DNA of 64,000 nt from Vibrio sp. ED004 (GTDB lineage: Bacteria > Pseudomonadota > Gammaproteobacteria > Enterobacterales > Vibrionaceae), in contig NZ_CP066149.1 in NCBI RefSeq assembly GCF_023206395.1, positions 3,472,001 through 3,536,000 of the forward strand. Direction: 5' to 3'. Positions 38,664-48,209 of the stretch are shown one piece after another (positions within the stretch are counted from its first letter, which is position 1; each line of letters begins with the position of its first letter). The notes under the pieces were generated by a model. It saw nothing but the letters and a program-made list of their open reading frames with translations, was not told the origin of the DNA and ran no database searches. Position numbers and translations under genes: made by a program.

Positions 38664-39270
38664 ATGGATATAAAGGCTAAAATGCACAACCAAGACGTTT
38701 ATTACTGTGATGACGTTGATCTGGTCGCCGAGCAAACACAATGCTTAGAAGTGCTTTACGATTTCAACCACACTCGCCCGAGTGAAGGTGACAAACGCCA
38801 ACAAATTATGAAGCAACTGTTCGCAGAAGTTGGCGAGGGTTGCTACATAGAGCCGCCATTGCACGCCAACTGGGGCGTCACACTCACCTAGGCAATAACG
38901 TATACGTAAACTTCAACCTAACGCTTGTTGACGACACCGACGTATTCATCGGTGATAACGTGATGATTGCACCTAACGTAACCATCGCGACAGGCACACA
39001 TCCCATCAGCCCAGAAACTTAGGCTCAAAGCCGCGCAATTCAATGTTCCTGTCCGTATCGGTAACAATGTATGGCTTGGCGCACACCGTTGTTTTACCGG
39101 GTGTCACCATAGGTGAAAACTCGGTTATTGGAGCGGGCAGCATAGTCACCAAAGACATCCCGGCTAACGTAGTTGCCGTAGGTAACCCTTGCAAAGTGGT
39201 AAGAGAAATCAATGAACGCGACCGTGAGTACTACCACAAAGATCGCCGGATTCCAGACGAGCTTAAGTAA
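38664..39270 (+). CDS. Maltose/galactoside O-acetyltransferase-like protein (two frameshifts)
   Basis: About 203 residues with a left-handed beta-helix, typical of Maa/LacA/NodL. It has an N-terminal helical part ([33 protein letters not shown]), then hexapeptide repeats: [36 protein letters not shown], and later [33 protein letters not shown]. Missing bases near 38874 and 39016 split it. It would acetylate a sugar or related alcohol using acetyl-CoA. The acceptor is unknown. Confidence 0.83.
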
Positions 39271-39414
39271 ACTATCCTGACCAGATCCTTAATGTGGGAG
39301 TTTGGTCATACTAGACAGAAAGATTCTGCATTTTCTCTAACCCCGATGCTAGCTGTGATATAAGTCATTGTTATATAATGGCTAGATTGCATATGAAGTA
39401 TGTGCAGTCGAAAC

Positions 39415-39458
39415 TAGACAGAATTAATCTGTATTTAAGTACAGAATTTTTCTGTCTA
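39415..39458. repeat. Large imperfect hairpin left of the first IS91-like element
   Basis: TAGACAGAATTAATCTGTA and TACAGAATTTTTCTGTCTA pair at about 16 of 19 positions around a six-base loop. A related sequence (CTAGACAGAAAGATTCTGCA) is at about 39312. It may be a bidirectional terminator after the acetyltransferase or a remnant recombination site. 39271-39414 shows nothing else. Confidence 0.5.
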
Positions 39459-39554
39459 ATAGAGCTGTTGAACTAAGCCGCTTCGCGGAGGACTTTCCTC
39501 TCACTTACCCGATAGACGAAACTTATGATGTATCCATAGATTAAGGAATACATC

Positions 39555-40414
39555 ATGAGCCCATTAAGACAACAACTTATCGATGAAATGGCGGTTCGCC
39601 GTTTTTCTCCGAAAACCCATGCAAGCTATTTACGTTGGGTTAAAGATTCTATCTACTACTTACGAACCTGTCCCCTGATTTACTCACCGATGAACAGATT
39701 GGTGCGTATTTACGTACGCTCACCACAGAGCGGAGCTTAAGTAGTAGTACTTGTGCTCAAGCTTTGAATGCCATCTTGTTCTTTTATCGTGCCGTTTTGA
39801 ATAGAGAATTTGAAGAGCGACTGGTTCCCCCGATTAAACGTGCCAGTAAAATACCGGAGCTGCTTAATCGCGAGGAAGTAAGAAGTATCATTAGTCATTG
39901 TCGAAGTCTTAAATATCAGACCGCACTTGAAATGTGTTACGGGTGTGGCCGACGTGTCAGTGAGGTCGTAGGCTTGTACGTGAAAGACATCGATGGTACG
40001 GCGAAACGACTGCACATTCATTGTGGTAAAGGTAAAAAAGATCGCTTTGTTCCACTGGGTGATAGCCAACTGAATCATCTTCGAAATTACTGGCGTCATT
40101 ATCACCCAACCGTAGTGCTGTTTCCCAGCCTAGAGCCCAAAAAGCCATTGGGTATTAGTTCTTTGCAGAAGTGCTTCAAAGCAGCAAAAGTTGAGGCAAA
40201 CGTCAGAAAATTAGGAGGAATACACGCCTTGAGGCACGCTTATGCGACACATCAGCTTGAATCGGGCATGCCTTTGAATGTTCTGCAGCGTTACCTCGGA
40301 CATTCGAATATCAAAACGACATTGAGGTACACCCATTGGATAGGTCATCACAACGAAAGCTCGGACGGAAGTAAGTTCGACTTAGTTGCTCAACTATGGG
40401 AGGAGAGCGAATGA
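39555..40414 (+). CDS. Tyrosine recombinase of the IS91-like element (one frameshift)
   Basis: About 287 residues. The N-terminal DNA-binding part (MSPLRQQLIDEMAVRRFSP) leads into a SAM-like core. The catalytic set is visible: Arg in CGRRVSEVVGL, Lys in GKGKKDRFVPLG, the HALRHAYATH box, HLGHSNIKTTLRYTH with the nucleophilic Tyr. One C added near 39669 joins the frames. The last four bases overlap the transposase start (ATGA). The partner of this recombinase in transposition is unclear. It resembles XerCD-type recombinases rather than an integron integrase. Confidence 0.85.
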
Positions 40415-41433
40415 ACGCATTATCTCCTTACCAAGCCGTATTAACACAAGGCTTAGAAGAGCTTGATAAAAGCAAAGTCACACCGAGACAGTGGCAGGTG
40501 CTTAACCATTTAAGAGACTGCCGGACCGAGCGTATGGGCAGCTACGACTGGCGTTGTCAGCAATGTGGTCATGAAACGCGTTGGTACAGCTCTTGTCGAG
40601 ACCGTCATTGCCCCAATTGCCAAGAGCAGATGAGACAGCAATGGCTAACAAAGCGAAGCCAAGATATTTTACCTGTGGCCTACCATCATATGGTTTTTAC
40701 CTTACCTCACGAGTTCAATGCTTTGGTTAAAGCGCATTCTAAGGTGGTTTATCAATGCTTGTTTCACTCAGTGTGGGCAACGTTATGCGCGTTTGCTAAT
40801 GAGCGGCATCATCTTGTTGGTCAACTTGGTGCATTGATGGTTCTTCACACTTGGGGAAGAAATCTGAGTCAACATACTCATATTCATTGCCTGTTACCGA
40901 GTGGGGTGCTTACAAAAGATCGGCAATGGCAACCGACAAGAAAAGAGAGTTACCTGCTTCCGGTTAAAGCCTTATCCGTTCGCTTTAAGAAAGAGATGTT
41001 ATGTCGAGTAAGCGAGTTGATAGCAACGCACAGTAATTTATTAGAGGAAGCCGCTAGTAAGAGATGGGTTGTGTACAGTAAACCTGTACTCCACGAGCCT
41101 ACAGCGGTAGTGGGTTATCTATCTCGGTATTGCAATCGTATCGGATTAAATCCCAACCAATTAAGTTATAACGTGGATGGCCGTATCACGATGAGTTACA
41201 AAGACTACCGAACCAATGGGACGCAAAGAATGTGTTGTAATGCGGGCGAGTTACTTCGACGCTTACTTTTACATGTGTTGCCTAAAGGGCTAATGCGAAT
41301 ACGCTACTATGGCTTTTTAGCTAATGCTGTACGGGTAAAAGCGATAGCGGAAATTAGGCAAAGCTTACGAAAGCGACCCGCAGAGAAATCGGAAGTGCTG
41401 AAAGAGAAACCTTGTTGTCCGAAACTGCCATAG
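40411..41433 (+). CDS. IS91-family HUH transposase (element 1)
   Basis: About 340 residues. An N-terminal zinc-binding region has CQQCGHETRWYSSCRDRHCPNC. The HUH metal site is NLSQHTHIHCLL, and tyrosines lie in VVGYLSRYCNRIGL, as expected for an IS91-type rolling-circle transposase (Y2_Tnp). Close homologs act on single-stranded ends. A GGGAGGAG ribosome site lies just before its ATG inside the recombinase gene. The frame is intact. Confidence 0.88.
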   Translation: MNALSPYQAVLTQGLEELDKSKVTPRQWQVLNHLRDCRTERMGSYDWRCQQCGHETRWYSSCRDRHCPNCQEQMRQQWLTKRSQDILPVAYHHMVFTLPHEFNALVKAHSKVVYQCLFHSVWATLCAFANERHHLVGQLGALMVLHTWGRNLSQHTHIHCLLPSGVLTKDRQWQPTRKESYLLPVKALSVRFKKEMLCRVSELIATHSNLLEEAASKRWVVYSKPVLHEPTAVVGYLSRYCNRIGLNPNQLSYNVDGRITMSYKDYRTNGTQRMCCNAGELLRRLLLHVLPKGLMRIRYYGFLANAVRVKAIAEIRQSLRKRPAEKSEVLKEKPCCPKLP

Positions 41434-41714
41434 CAACAGCATGGTACTCGTGTGCATCAATATTAGACCTAGGATAGTCGTTTCAGAGCACCGACTGACC
41501 TAGTTGTCTGATTATAATGAATAAAATTATCGTTGTGTTATTGCGAGAGAGGGGCATTGTTCGCTTTTAAAAAGATTATGCAACGGGTATAGTCGCTGTA
41601 GATAAATTGGCGGCTAGAAGTGGAAAATGGACGGCTGACGGGGTACCGGTCTTAATGATAAGAGTAGAACGCAAGTCAGTCCTAAAAAGCAAATTCCATA
41701 GATAGAAGCGGCCT

Positions 41715-41771
41715 GTTCAACAGGTATTTATCCATTGTGCTACGACAACGGATAAATACTTAAGCGTTAGC
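41715..41771. repeat. attC-like site 1
   Basis: GTATTTATCC (41724-41733) and GGATAAATAC (41750-41759) are perfect inverted repeats, and the block runs from GTTCAAC to AAGCGTTAGC, a typical integron 7-bp core on the right. At 57 bp it fits a short attC. It marks the boundary between element 1 and the HEPN cassette. Confidence 0.6.
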
Positions 41772-41797
41772 TTTATTTATCAATATCGGAGTCAGAA

Positions 41798-42929
41798 TTG
41801 AATAAAACAGGTGGTATTCAATCGTATTGGAATTTGAGTTTAAGCCGTGAAAGCGGTGTAAAACCATATTCCATTTTGAGGTTCCTTTATTTACCGATAG
41901 TTATATTACAGGTGAATTCAGAGAAGAGTCTGTGCCATATGATGTTTTAAACTTAATTCCATGGTACAGAAATAGCGGCGAAATTGCAGAAGCAATGATG
42001 TTAAGGGTTGAGTGGTTTCTCACCACTGAGCGCAGCTATGACTTAGATACCGATAGCTCATCATATCATGGTGGCTGGGCTCCAGATGAAATCGCAGCTT
42101 TGATGTCATTGATATTAGGCATTCGAGTCAAAGCTGAGGGGTAGTAAGAGAGTACGGTGGTTTTAATTCAGACCCGCTTGGTACACCACGCTCTGCTGAT
42201 AGAGTGGCTCCTAATTTCCCGTCTAGAATTGTTAAGCCGATAATCCCATCAGCTATCAAATCTGTAAATATTACTGATGCCTTTCCTTTTGGCACTTTAC
42301 ATAAACTTAGTGAAGATCATTATGTTGCTTTAATCCGTTGTGCAAGAATGTATCAAGATGCATTGTGGATGGTAGAAAGTGAGCCTGAACTAGCATGGTT
42401 AATGCTGATCTCAGCATTAGAAACGGCTGCTAACTTTTGGGATAAGTCGAATTATCTTCCATCGGAAAAATTAAAGGCGAGTAAACCAGAGTTATACATG
42501 GCGCTGGAGTCTCAAGGTGGTGAAGAACTTTGTAACTTGGTTGCTCTGCATATCGAAAAGTCTTTAGGGGCGACTAATAAGTTTGTTAAGTTCTGTCTGA
42601 ATTACATGCCGGCAGAACCTAGAAAAAGACCTAGAGATTGGGCTCGAATTAAATGGTCAAAAACCAACTTTAGAAGCATTTTAACTATGCTTTACGGTTA
42701 TCGTTCAAACGCATTGCATGGTGGCGTGCCATTCCCAGCCCCATTGTGTAGGGCTCCCTCCCAAACTGAAAAGGATATGCCACCTGCAGAAAAGGGGCTC
42801 TTGGGGCTAGCAAGTCACTCTTTAGGAGCAACTTGGTCATCAAAGGACTTACCAATCTCCGCTAACACCTTCTTTGAGTTTTCTCATGGGGTTCTTTTAA
42901 ATTGGTTGAATGAGGCTATAGAACAATAA
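41798..42929 (+). CDS. HEPN-domain protein, integron-cassette-like (two frameshifts)
   Basis: About 378 residues in a cassette-like context between attC-like sites. A TTG start at 41798 has a nearby GGAG. The N-terminal part is VPLFTDSYITGEFREE-like, unlike anything I know. The C-terminal third is helical, with MLISALETAANFW and ILTMLYGYRSNALHGGVPF. Arg and His in RSNALH fit the RxxxxH motif of HEPN RNases, and the arrangement recalls ApeA-like HEPN proteins. Frame is restored by a T near 41874 and a G near 42141. It might act as a defence or toxin-like RNase, or as a plain nucleic-acid enzyme. Confidence 0.6.
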
Positions 42930-42930
42930 A

Positions 42931-42987
42931 GCTAACAAATAAGGATTAAGGTGTTGCGCAGCCAACACTAAATCCCGAGTGTTGAAC
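42931..42987. repeat. attC-like left part before element 2
   Basis: GCTAACA, a plausible attC left core, is followed by GGATTAAGGTGTTG and CCAACACTAAATCC, which are near-perfect inverted repeats (42943-42956 and 42962-42975), ending in GTTGAAC next to element 2. It could be an attC whose right half was displaced or altered by the IS insertion. Confidence 0.4.
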
Positions 42988-43189
42988 AAGCCCGAAGCCA
43001 CTTTATTAAGTAAATTGTACGATGAGTATGAAGGGCAAATCGCTTTGAGGCTTTTCTCAAGGCGAGCGAGGCCAAGATAAGGTTGCGATAGCAATCATAT
43101 CAACCAGTTAGCTATTTTTCGTTTCTTTCGTCGTTACATCTCCTTTGTTTTCGTTGATGCCATTATCCTTATTATCAAATGCCTTTCGG

Positions 43190-44241
43190 CTAGATGGGTC
43201 GACTTACTCCAACACACGCCATCTGATGCTGACAGCAAGGGCATACTCGTATTGCTTTGGTTCTTATCGGTGCGGTTAGCGGCGGCATTATATAGAGCAA
43301 GTTCAATAACAACAGTTGAATGCGGGCTCTTAAGGCGTGTGCTTGACCACGTAAAAACCGTAATCTCGTACTCGCTGCAACCCTTTGGGCAGCGCGTGCT
43401 GCAAAATGAGCAGTAAGAACTTCAGAGTGGGCAAGGTGCGCGTTCGCCATGCATTGGTCTGGCTCTCTTTATAGCGGAAGGTGACAGTATCATCGGTGAT
43501 ACTGATGATGTCTTCATCAGGCAGCACGCCGCGATAGAGGTAGCGAGCCAAATAGTTGAGTGCAGCCTGACCGTATCCCACTTGTCTGCAATCGACCACC
43601 CATTGTTTGGGTATGCCACTCGGCAGCCACAGCGTTGGGTGTTGATTAATGGTCTCTAGCATTCTTGCTCGCCATACTTTGGCCAAAGCAAACGCGTTGA
43701 AGAGGTAATGCTTGTTGCCTTTGTGCCACGTTTGCCTTGATGCGTCGTATTGGCCTGCCGCCACGATAATGTGCAGATGTGGGTGTAAGTTTCGTTGTCG
43801 GCTGTGAGTATGCAACACGGCAGTGAATCCCATTTCACCTTGCTGCTGCCTGTTGGCAAAATCCTTTAATACCCCTGATGCCACCTTAAACATACCGCTA
43901 TATATCGCTTTAGGTTGATGTCTTGCTAAGACCCTTAGTTGATACGGCAAAGTGAAGGTCACCATGAAATAGTGAACAGGTAACCGCTTTTGCTGCTGAC
44001 GTTGAAGCCAATCAGTGGTGGTACGTTGTTGGCACTGAGGGCAATGACGATGACCACAAGAAAGCGGTAATCGGTCATTGTGATGACAGTGACTGCAGAA
44101 CCATTGTGAGCGACCTTGTTGTTCTGTTTTACAACGGAGCATCGCCCCAATGGCTCGATGCATATCGCCATTCATCTGCGCATAATAGTGACGTTTAAGC
44201 GCAGAGTGATGTTGGCGAAGCAGTTCAATAAAGGTACTCAT
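43190..44241 (-). CDS. IS91-family HUH transposase (element 2, one frameshift)
   Basis: About 350 residues. The N-terminal zinc region is [23 protein letters not shown], the HUH site [13 protein letters not shown], and tyrosines lie in [12 protein letters not shown]. After RVRDYGF the frame must gain a T at about 43362 to continue as [15 protein letters not shown] and a C-terminal CPCC pair. The start codon overlaps the recombinase stop (ATGA). It is only moderately similar to the element 1 transposase, so the two elements are not recent duplicates. Confidence 0.88.
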
Positions 44242-45121
44242 GTAATGCTCCACGTTAAGTCTAGAGCATCAGTTAAATGATTGATGGCCATCGCAGCATC
44301 GTGTTGTTTTAGCGTAGTCATTCGGGTGTAACGAGCAGTGGTATTAAGGCTTGCATGACCCAGTAGCGTTTGTAGTGAACGCAGGTCTACCCCTTGCTCA
44401 AGTAAGTGCGTAGCGAAGCAATGTCTAAGTGAGTGGGGGCTGGCGTGTTTTTGATTCCGCACTCTTTGAGTACAAGTTTCATGGTTTTTTGAATACCGCC
44501 ACGATCCATGGGGGTGTCGCGACATGTACCAAGGCCAGGAAATAAGTAATAAGGGTGCTTATGGGTAAGCCAATGCACGCGAAGAGCTTTAAGCGTTCGC
44601 AGCGGAAGCGGCACCATTCGGTCTTTTCCGCCTTTTCCTTCGCGTATGTGAACGCGCATTGTTTGGCTGTCGATATCGTGAACCGTGAGGTTCAATCCTT
44701 CACCAAGGCGCAACCCCATGCTGTACAGAGTAAGAAAAACACTTGATAACGTGTCTGTCGAGTGTGGCTAATCAGCGAGCTGACTTGTTGCGGTGTCAGT
44801 ATGTCGGGCAGTCGTTTTACTTGTGGCGGCTTGACGATATTGAGCCATTCCCACTGTTTATCGAGCGTGTAACGATAGAAAACTGCAAGCCATTACGATC
44901 GAGTTTTATGGTGCTCCACGAGTGGGTTTGAATAAGAGACGCGAAGAAGTGTTTGAGGTCAGAGGTCGTTAATGTATCAGGGCTCGGTCGAAATGAGCGG
45001 TGATCCGACGAACCGCACGGGAATAGGCATCAATGGTCGCGGGTCGTTTACCTTGCAGCTTTAGGTTGGTAAGGTGTTGTTCATAAAGGGTGTTGTAGCG
45101 TTTTAAGTCATCGGGTTTCAT
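44238..45121 (-). CDS. Tyrosine recombinase of element 2 (two frameshifts)
   Basis: About 294 residues when rebuilt, starting [20 protein letters not shown] after AGGAG. Then follow [18 protein letters not shown], the Arg in [11 protein letters not shown], Lys in [25 protein letters not shown] and [15 protein letters not shown] with the nucleophilic Tyr. Frame is lost near 44990 and again near 44446. It belongs to the XerC/D-like group that accompanies IS91 subgroup transposases, and probably helps transposition or resolution. Confidence 0.83.
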
Positions 45122-45206
45122 GGGGTTACTCCTGTGAACGACCATCAGGTGATGGTGTTACAAGAGTATGGTTTGCACTCGTTTTACTCTGCCGCGTAGC
45201 GGCTTC

Positions 45207-45305
45207 GTTCAACAAAGCGTTTAAGACAGACTCATAAACGCGTGCCATTTTCGCTTCGCTTCAATTCTGGCACACGTCCATTCGCCACTTAAGCGGGCGT
45301 TAGTT
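45207..45305. repeat. attC site 2
   Basis: The block starts GTTCAACAAAGCGTTTAAGAC, has GCGTGCCA pairing with TGGCACAC, and ends CTTAAGCGGGCGTTAGTT, which closely matches Vibrio VCR-type attC sites. About 98 bp long. Its left end coincides with the right end of element 2. Confidence 0.8.
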
Positions 45306-45320
45306 TAATAGGGAAACTTT

Positions 45321-45969
45321 ATGAGAAGGCGTCTAAACGCAGATTCAATTTTTCAGGCGCTTGAGCCTAAGCTAAGAGTATTAATTGATAACTATGAAAG
45401 TGAAAGTATTTACGCGTTAGTTATTTCTGAAGGCGTTGTTTACATCCATACAGAAGCTGGTTTCAACAAAACTCTCAATGAGTACATTGATTGGTGGGAT
45501 CAAGCAAACAAACCCTTAGACAGTTGGGAAGAGCTTGAAGAATACGAAGAGGATAAGTTAGATACTTGGTCTGATTTGGACGGAATTATAGATACACAAA
45601 TTCAAGAGAAAGTTAAGGCAGATGAATCTGATTTGACCGGTACGCATAAAGTTGAGTTGTTGAGGTTGATTAACGCTGAGCGCGAGATAAATAGGTTAGA
45701 GGACACATATAGGTCCGAAGAGACCCGTGAACGAGTGAGGAAAATATCGGAGATTGAGTAACCGTTATGCTATCGCACTTTATGGCATGTCTGGCTATGA
45801 TGAAGCGGCATATGATGAGCATTATGAATTGAGTGACGATGATCAAAAGTTAAGCGAGTATGGAGTCGCAATGCATACTTTACTCGAGCTTATTACGTCT
45901 AGCGATCTTTTCAAACGAGTGAACTTATCTTCTGACTTTTATCACTGTACGCAAGAGCACAACTATTAA
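45321..45969 (+). CDS. Cassette protein of unknown function, probably one gene with a frameshift
   Basis: The first frame (45321-45761) encodes an acidic protein with YALVISEGVVYIHTEAGFN and a long acidic segment rich in E, D and W. The second frame (45754-45969) continues with SNRYAIALYGMSGYDEAAYDEHYE and an acidic helix. The two abut, so the likely original is one protein of about 215 residues. The start resembles DUF4303-like proteins in its YALVI pattern, but I cannot confirm this. It lies directly between two attC sites, so it is an integron cassette. A GGGAA site precedes the ATG. Confidence 0.5.
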
Positions 45970-46085
45970 ACTAACTGTTTAAGAGTGATTTGTAACGCTT
46001 GGCATTTTCACTATACGTTGGTTTTAGTATTTAAGGTGATTTGCGGCGGTTATTGCATTGCTCACCCTTTAACAGCTGCGTTAGC
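45970..46085. repeat. attC site 3
   Basis: CTAACTGTTTAAGAGTGA at the left pairs with GCTCACCCTTTAACAGC and GCGTTAGC at the right, and TGTAACGCTTGGCATTTTCA is the internal VCR-like motif. About 116 bp long, ending a cassette. Confidence 0.8.
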
Positions 46086-46156
46086 TGCGCAGGAAGTTTC
46101 GTGGCAGCATTACTAACGCCTTTACTTGGCTTGATGTGAATACAGGGATTTTTTGG

Positions 46157-46495
46157 ATGGAATTAAAGTGTCACTGTGGAAACGTAAGTTTGATATTAAG
46201 TTCGCTCCCTAAAGAAGTTGGCGAGTGTAACTGTTCTATTTGTCGTCGTTATGCCGCGGCTTGGGCTTACTTTTCTCCCGAGTAAGTTCAAATCAATATG
46301 ATTGAACAAACTGATTTTTACTGTTGGGGAGACAAAGAAGTAGAGTTTCACCGCTGCAATTCATGTGGCTGCCTAACGCATTATGTAACAACGCAGAAAT
46401 GCTCCGAAGATATTTTAGCAGTAAATATGAGAATGGCTGAAAACGAAGTTATCTCGCGTATTCCTGTTCGTAAGATCAATGGCGCATCGTATTAA
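46157..46495 (+). CDS. GFA/CENP-V-family protein with an in-frame stop
   Basis: About 112 residues. Cysteines in LKCHCGN, CNCSICRR and RCNSCGCLTHY fit the zinc-binding GFA (glutathione-dependent formaldehyde-activating) family. After YFSPE a TAA interrupts an otherwise continuous frame at about 46286, which then reads VQINMIEQTDFYCWG. Because no shift of frame is needed, this looks like a substitution or a true nonsense mutation. The activity on S-hydroxymethylglutathione is uncertain for family members like this. Confidence 0.6.
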
Positions 46496-46635
46496 GTCCC
46501 AAACAATAAAATGGAACAGATTTTCAATGTTCGGCAATTTGGGGCTGAATCGGCTTTTAGCGCAGTTGTTTATACCACTCTTATTTGGGTAAGCTGTCAG
46601 CAGAGTAAACACGTAAATTGAGTGTTCGGGGATTC

Positions 46636-46973
46636 ATGATTTCGTACCAGCAAACAAAAGATCTATCAGCTTCGGCGAAGATTACTTTTTAAATATGCGT
46701 TCTTACTATGAGCAATACTCGGTCGAATGGGATTGCGTTAAGATCGAAGAGCAAATTCGCGATTTGACCAACTTTGATATTTTGCTCAATGGCGAAATCG
46801 TTGGTGCGCTTGCCTTTGCTGAATGTGAACGTTTAGCGGTTGAATTAGGTGTAAATCGACTGAAGTTACGAGTCTTTAAAATTAGCCCAGCATTCCGACT
46901 TTATGAAAGAGTGGGCTTTGTAGTTGATAGCTCTGATGATAGGTTCTACAACATGTCCAAAAAGTTCTTCTAG
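46636..46973 (+). CDS. GNAT acetyltransferase lacking motif A (deletion and frameshift)
   Basis: Starts MISYQQTKDLSASAKITF, then (one missing T near 46693) NMRSYYEQYSVEWDCVKIEEQIRD, and a GEIVGALAFA strand. The expected acetyl-CoA loop (R/Q-x-x-G-x-G) is absent. The frame goes straight to ECERLAVELGVNRLKLRVFKISPAFRLYERVGF, the usual C-terminal part. About 20 to 30 residues seem to be lost in frame. If real, it cannot bind acetyl-CoA normally. Confidence 0.6.
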
Positions 46974-47045
46974 CCAACTGTTGGTGTTAAATGAGGTTCT
47001 CACACTTGGCACCAAGTGCACTATGAATTCACCGGAAATAATGTG

Positions 47046-47623
47046 ATGAAAAATATAGAAATTGAAGGCGTCTTGGAGTTTTTAAGAGGTGCAGAGCAGC
47101 TTAAGAACACATTGCGAACAGCTCGTACTTCAAATGGTCGACATGAAAGTACCGCTGAACACACTTGGCGTTTATGTTTAATGGTGATGATGTTCTCAGA
47201 GCAGTACCCACATCTTGATTCACTTAAATTAATCAAGATGTGCATCATTCACGACTTGGGTGAGGCCATTGGTGGTGATATTGCTGCCATTGAACAAGTA
47301 GAAGGTTCGAATAAAGGAGAGCAAGAAAGGCTGGACCTGATTACCTTGATTGCGCCTCTCCCTGATAAGTTGCAACAAGATATTCTTGTGCTTTGGGATG
47401 AATACGAAAACGCGTCATCAGAAGAAGCAAAGTTAGCTAAAGCTCTCGATAAAATCGAAACCTTGCTACAACATACACAAGGGAAAACCCAGATAACTTT
47501 GATTATGGTTTCAATCTGTATTATGGCAGAAAGTACACTGACAGCGATGAACTTACAGCTTCGGTACGTGCCATCATAGACAAAGACACAGAATCTTTAG
47601 CATCAGCAAATAACACGCTTTAA
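47046..47623 (+). CDS. HD-domain hydrolase, YfbR/HDDC2-like (one frameshift)
   Basis: About 193 residues. The HD site is visible: H in ESTAEHTWR, HD in IIHDLGEAIGGDI, and an aspartate later. Adding one A near 47485 restores a family-like C-terminus (NPDNFDYGFNLYYGRKY). Members are 5'-nucleotidases acting on deoxynucleoside monophosphates. A second gene of this family lies at 55408. Confidence 0.83.
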
Positions 47624-47644
47624 AGACAAGGGTAACGAGAAACC

Positions 47645-48133
47645 ATGACTAAAATCTATTTCGTGTGTGGCTTTATTGGGTCAGGAAAAACGACTTATTC
47701 CAAGCAGCTTGCAGATAAATATGGCGCTTTTCGTTTTTCAATTGATGAGTGGATGATTCATTTGTATGGCGAGCATATGGAGCGTGAGGTATTTGATCAA
47801 CGTTTAGCTACGCTTCAAGATTTATTCAAAGAATCGGCGCAGCAACTATTTACTCTTGGCGTTCCTGTTATTTTTGACTTCGGTTTTTGGCGTAAAGTCG
47901 ATCGAGAAAACTTTACAAATTGGGCTGAAAAGTTGGGTGTTGAAAGTGAGGTTCATTACCTTGATGTTCCGTTTGATACTTGTAAACAGAGAGCAGTTGC
48001 ACGTAATTCCGAGTTGCATGGCAAGTCATACGAAATGACGCCGGAGATGCTCGAATTGTTTTGGTCGTGGTTCGAGATCCCAGCACCAAACGAAGACGTT
48101 GTTCGGGTTCAGCGTGACGGCCAATTGAAGTAA
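47645..48133 (+). CDS. P-loop kinase-like protein (AAA_33 type)
   Basis: A 162-residue protein with Walker A in VCGFIGSGKTT, a following arginine/aspartate region (RFSIDEWMI), and an RAVARNSE segment reminiscent of a LID region. It is likely a small-molecule phosphotransferase. The acceptor is unknown. It lies 21 bases after the HD gene and may be co-transcribed with it. The frame is intact. Confidence 0.7.
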   Translation: MTKIYFVCGFIGSGKTTYSKQLADKYGAFRFSIDEWMIHLYGEHMEREVFDQRLATLQDLFKESAQQLFTLGVPVIFDFGFWRKVDRENFTNWAEKLGVESEVHYLDVPFDTCKQRAVARNSELHGKSYEMTPEMLELFWSWFEIPAPNEDVVRVQRDGQLK

Positions 48134-48209
48134 TAACTAAGCATGTAAAGCTGATTTATAATGTGTGGTATTGAGCTCGGATTTAAGGTTACTGGACTAG
48201 GAGGTTTCA

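Larger units (their letters stand above)
39474..41714 (+). mobile_element. IS91-like element 1 with paired tyrosine recombinase
   Basis: About 2.24 kb holding a tyrosine recombinase gene overlapping a HUH transposase gene. The proposed left end starts taagccgcttcgcgg directly after GTTGAAC (39467-39473). The proposed right end reads gaagcggcct directly before GTTCAAC (41715-41721), so the ends form an imperfect inverted repeat. The right junction coincides with the left end of an attC-like site. The stretch after the transposase (41434-41714) shows no other gene. Exact boundaries are inferred from the repeated end motif. Confidence 0.65.
42988..45206 (-). mobile_element. IS91-like element 2, inverted relative to element 1
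   Basis: About 2.22 kb, nearly the same size and gene order as element 1 but on the minus strand and with different proteins. The proposed low-coordinate end follows GTTGAAC (42981-42987) with aagcccgaag. The proposed high-coordinate end is gcggcttc followed by GTTCAAC (45207-45213). The stretch 42988-43189 beyond the transposase stop shows no gene. The boundary choice rests on the end motif shared with element 1. Confidence 0.6.

Noticed and set aside
40411..44241. Element 2 as a copy of element 1
   Set aside because: The proteins share the family motifs but differ along their length, and the orientation is opposite, so they are separate insertions.
39555..45121. The tyrosine recombinases as integron integrases
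   Set aside because: They lack a recognisable IntI-specific patch between the catalytic boxes and are tied to IS91-type transposases by ATGA overlap.
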